DNA from: an uncultured Alphaproteobacteria bacterium
GTDB lineage: Bacteria > Pseudomonadota > Alphaproteobacteria > Rs-D84 > CACZYB01
Assembly (NCBI GenBank): GCA_944392955.1
Contig: CALXYK010000016.1
Location: forward strand, 1-64,000
DNA: 64,000 bases
Direction of reading: 5' to 3'
Below the pieces are notes generated by a model. That model did not search any database. It was not told the DNA's origin and saw nothing but the letters and a program-made list of their open reading frames with translations. Shown piece by piece: positions 63,804-64,000 of this stretch. The position numbers and the translations under genes are program-made. How positions within the stretch are numbered: the first letter of the stretch is position 1; each line of letters begins with the position of its first letter.

Positions 63804-64000
63804 AAAATTATTGGATTACGGGGATGAGGTCTTTGAAGATTACGAATTACTAGAACTTCTTTTGACAATAATAATTCCACGAAAAGATGTAAAACCATTA
63901 GCCAAGGAACTACTTAAAAAATTTGGATCTTTTTCAAATGTTATAAATGCATCACCATACGAATTAAAGGAAATAAATGGAATTGGCGATTTTGCAGTTG
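63745..64000 (+). CDS. radC: RadC-family protein (partial, 5' end)
   Basis: 85 codons are seen before the window ends. HYLGHRERLRKKLLDYG, DYELLELLLTIIIPRKDVKPLAKELLKKFGSF and the helix-hairpin-helix end NGIGDFAV match the N-terminal part of RadC (UPF0758) of alphaproteobacteria. The JAB metal site would follow outside. The start overlaps the preceding gene. Despite its name, a role in repair is unproven. Confidence 0.85.
   Translation, partial: MTEEKKETKHYLGHRERLRKKLLDYGDEVFEDYELLELLLTIIIPRKDVKPLAKELLKKFGSFSNVINASPYELKEINGIGDFAV

Overview
The window comes from an AT-rich alphaproteobacterium. The evidence is a CarD/CdnL regulator, a ribonuclease D reduced to its exonuclease domain, MutL with an endonuclease motif, MreB, a short cold-shock protein and an alphaproteobacterial-style RadC. 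Together with a TbpB-like surface lipoprotein, an LicD/TagD pair and many small secreted proteins of unknown function, this suggests a host- or gut-associated, probably uncultured lineage (inference). The genetic code is standard: large conserved proteins such as RpoB, RpoC, DnaG and AspRS read through without an internal TGA, while TGA is used as a stop by mltG and by the membrane protein at 48881-49318.

Layout. 1-6100: TbpB-like surface lipoprotein, MATE exporter, RlmD/TrmA-type RNA methyltransferase, cold-shock protein, dUTPase and a small protein with a Cys/His tail. 6188-11900: accessory island beginning at tRNA-Val. It holds a broken serine recombinase whose frame ends inside the tRNA, a truncated small ORF, a leftward operon of exported or membrane proteins (one with a frameshift) plus a PD-(D/E)XK-like protein, a promoter region flanked by short inverted repeats, and an Mpi-type DNA invertase. 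A displaced tRNA 3' end with a terminator may mark the far border. 11996-16057: a block bounded by 42-bp direct repeats (each a terminator) that encodes a radical SAM/SPASM enzyme, two HAD phosphatases and a shikimate-kinase-like kinase, with a duplicated promoter. 16061-18300: two secreted proteins preceded by a structured RNA.

18471-49318 is mostly core genome: tRNA-Lys, mltG, rpsF-rpsR-rplI, an orphan pilin, ksgA, mreB, dnaG-nth, a Yip1-like protein, der-lspA, a TagD/LicD pair, a second structured RNA, rlpA, uppP, carD, tRNA-Glu, parE, pgi, mutL, rnd, dnaA, an outer-membrane barrel, a DeoC-like protein, mlaA, a pseudouridine synthase with a non-standard start, asmA, and rplU-rpmA. 49433-61209 is the classical leftward block tRNA-Trp, secE, nusG, rplK, rplA, rplJ, rplL, rpoB, rpoC, with an L10 autoregulatory leader. 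61477-64000 carries aspS, a small membrane protein and the start of radC.

The best candidates for something undescribed are the possible invertase-controlled promoter between the secreted-protein operon and the invertase, the radical SAM/HAD/kinase cassette, and two structured RNAs near 18.2 kb and 30.5 kb. These RNAs share a 3' motif and a helix with a compensatory base change. All functions are inferred from sequence reading alone; no database search or folding program was run.
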